Assembly: GCA_017552165.1 (NCBI GenBank)
Contig: JAFZCF010000012.1
Span: forward strand, 1-6,061
DNA length: 6,061 nt
Reading direction: 5' to 3'
From: Clostridia bacterium
Lineage (GTDB): Bacteria > Bacillota_A > Clostridia > Oscillospirales > CAG-272
Part shown: positions 5,125 through 6,061 of the stretch, piece after piece
Layout: the number at the start of each line of letters is the position of its first letter
Position numbering within the stretch: position 1 is the stretch's first letter
The notes under the pieces: model-generated
Database searches by the model: none
Told to the model about the DNA's origin: nothing
The model's input: only the letters and a program-made list of their open reading frames with translations
Translations under genes and position numbers: made by a program

Positions 5125-6061
5125 TCAGAACAACTCTTTTTTCTCCGCTCTCTTTTTGTCGTAAAGACGGACCAAGAATACGATCAGAGCGATGAAAAGA
5201 ACGTACGAGAGCGCCGCGACGACGTATACGGTCGGGCCCTCCCATATCGAGCGGACGCGGACGACGACGCCCTCCGAGATGACGAGGTTCCTGCCGTCCT
5301 CCGGCTGAGTCACGGTATAGTGGCCGCTCGCCTGAGAAGCGAAGTCCCCTGTGAGGAGGGTGAGCCCCTCGTCGAGGGTCTGCGCGGCGTTCGTTCCGTC
5401 AAACGTCCCGGGGGTGAGCCGGGCTATGATGTCGGCCTTCATCTCTGAATCGACGATGAGAGGATGCTCGTCCTCCTCGTTCATGACGAGGAAGAAGTCG
5501 TATTTTTTGTCGAGGTACGGGAAGCCGCTTATGTGGAATTCGCCGTTGTTGAAGACCGCGGTGCCGTGGTCGGCCTTGTTTGTCGATATCCCGCTCGAGG
5601 TCACCGAAAGATATCCGTCGTTGAATATGCCGCCGCCGAGGGTCGCCTTGCCGAGGATGCACTGTCCTCCGCTTGTCTCGAGCCGTCCGCCGCGGGCGTT
5701 GAAGACGTTGCCGCCGCGCTCGGCCGCGCCGCCCGAAAGCGTCCCGCCGGAGAGTTTCAGTTCTCCTTCGTTATGGACCGAGCCGCCCGAGACAACGGCC
5801 GAGCAGCTGTCGAAATACGAGGAGGTGTTCTCCGCCTCGGCTCCGGACGCGTTGAAAACTCCGCCCCCGCTCACCTCGGCTTCGCATTTTTCTACCGTTC
5901 CGCCGGGGAGTGAAAGCTTTCCGGCGTTGTAAAACGCCCCACCGCTGCCGGCGGTACAGCCCGTGACGACCGACGCCGTGAGGGTGGCCGTTCCGGTATT
6001 GTAGACCGCGCCGCCGGAGGTCGCCACGCACTTTTCGATCTGAGTGCCGGCGAGGGTGAGC
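5125..6061 (-). CDS. Surface beta-helix repeat protein with C-terminal membrane anchor (N-terminus outside window)
   Basis: The frame is open to the right edge, so only the last 311 codons are visible. A GTG at 6027-6025 is not the start, because the repeat pattern continues upstream of it. Residue numbers here count from that GTG. About seven imperfect 24-27-residue repeats, keyed by GG-x-h-x-N (GGAVYN, GGAFYN, GGGVFN, GGSVHN, GGNVFN, GGGIFN, then GTAVFN), occupy residues 5-160. The pattern is typical of right-handed parallel beta-helix (pectin-lyase-like or polymorphic outer-membrane-protein-like) surface proteins. A non-repeat region of about 100 residues follows, then a transmembrane helix (about 265-287) and a basic tail, RLYDKKRAEKKELF. 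This implies a protein exported and anchored to the membrane with its C-terminus inside. No LPXTG sorting motif is present. No catalytic residues could be assigned; adhesion or glycan contact is a guess. Stop TGA is at 5127-5125, and transcription probably ends at the shared terminator. Confidence 0.85.
   Translation of the reverse strand, partial: LTLAGTQIEKCVATSGGAVYNTGTATLTASVVTGCTAGSGGAFYNAGKLSLPGGTVEKCEAEVSGGGVFNASGAEAENTSSYFDSCSAVVSGGSVHNEGELKLSGGTLSGGAAERGGNVFNARGGRLETSGGQCILGKATLGGGIFNDGYLSVTSSGISTNKADHGTAVFNNGEFHISGFPYLDKKYDFFLVMNEEDEHPLIVDSEMKADIIARLTPGTFDGTNAAQTLDEGLTLLTGDFASQASGHYTVTQPEDGRNLVISEGVVVRVRSIWEGPTVYVVAALSYVLFIALIVFLVRLYDKKRAEKKELF
5548..6060 (-). repeat. Degenerate protein-level repeats of about 25 residues (beta-helix coils)
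   Basis: The GG-x-h-x-N motif recurs at spacings of 24, 25, 27, 24, 26 and 24 residues. Several units carry a Cys at an equivalent place 6-8 residues before the GG (EKCVATSGG, TGCTAGSGG, EKCEAEVSGG, DSCSAVVSGG). Later units lose it. At DNA level the copies have diverged, so this is an old repeat rather than a recent tandem duplication. Confidence 0.8.

Noticed and set aside
5351..5932. A 193-codon plus-strand open frame opposite the surface protein.
   Set aside because: The Ser/Pro-rich composition mirrors the Gly/Ser-rich repeats on the other strand. The minus-strand frame has clear repeats, a transmembrane helix and a matching terminator.

Overview
The window looks like a GC-rich chromosomal segment of a Firmicutes (Clostridia-type) bacterium, possibly an uncultured gut or rumen lineage. 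The reasons are strong AAGGAG-type ribosome-binding sites, sigma-A promoters with an extended TGN-TATAAT box, compact hairpin-plus-T-run terminators, a BmrC/BmrD-like heterodimeric ABC exporter, and a surface beta-helix protein held by a C-terminal membrane helix. The taxon is inferred from style, not from a marker gene.

Layout, left to right. (1) Positions 2-625, plus strand: the C-terminal 207 codons of a PlsC-family acyltransferase whose start lies outside the window; its catalytic H-X4-D motif is just inside the left edge. (2) 644-1319: a self-contained unit made of a near-consensus promoter, an AAGGAGG site, a 188-residue protein that resembles the uncharacterised DUF6935 family, and a hairpin terminator. 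Its codon choice differs from its neighbours and suggests high expression. (3) 1333-5115: a two-gene operon, with an extended -10 promoter, a 16-base perfect palindrome abutting the first gene, two ABC exporter half-transporters joined by a stop/RBS overlap, and a bidirectional terminator. The first subunit has a degenerate catalytic site (Asp for Glu, Gln for His). The second has canonical Glu and His but the variant signature LSQGQ. Together they fit a heterodimeric exporter with one active and one degenerate ATP site. (4) 5125-6061, minus strand: the C-terminal part of a surface protein with about seven 25-residue beta-helix repeats, a C-terminal transmembrane helix and a basic cytoplasmic tail. 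It converges on the exporter operon and shares its terminator.

There is no gene-free stretch over 300 bases. No tRNA, rRNA, CRISPR array, insertion sequence or riboswitch was recognised. Nothing here is clearly an undescribed multi-gene system. The most promising unknowns are the DUF6935-like gene and the repeat-bearing surface protein. The three plus-strand units each appear to be transcribed separately, and no pathway visibly links them.
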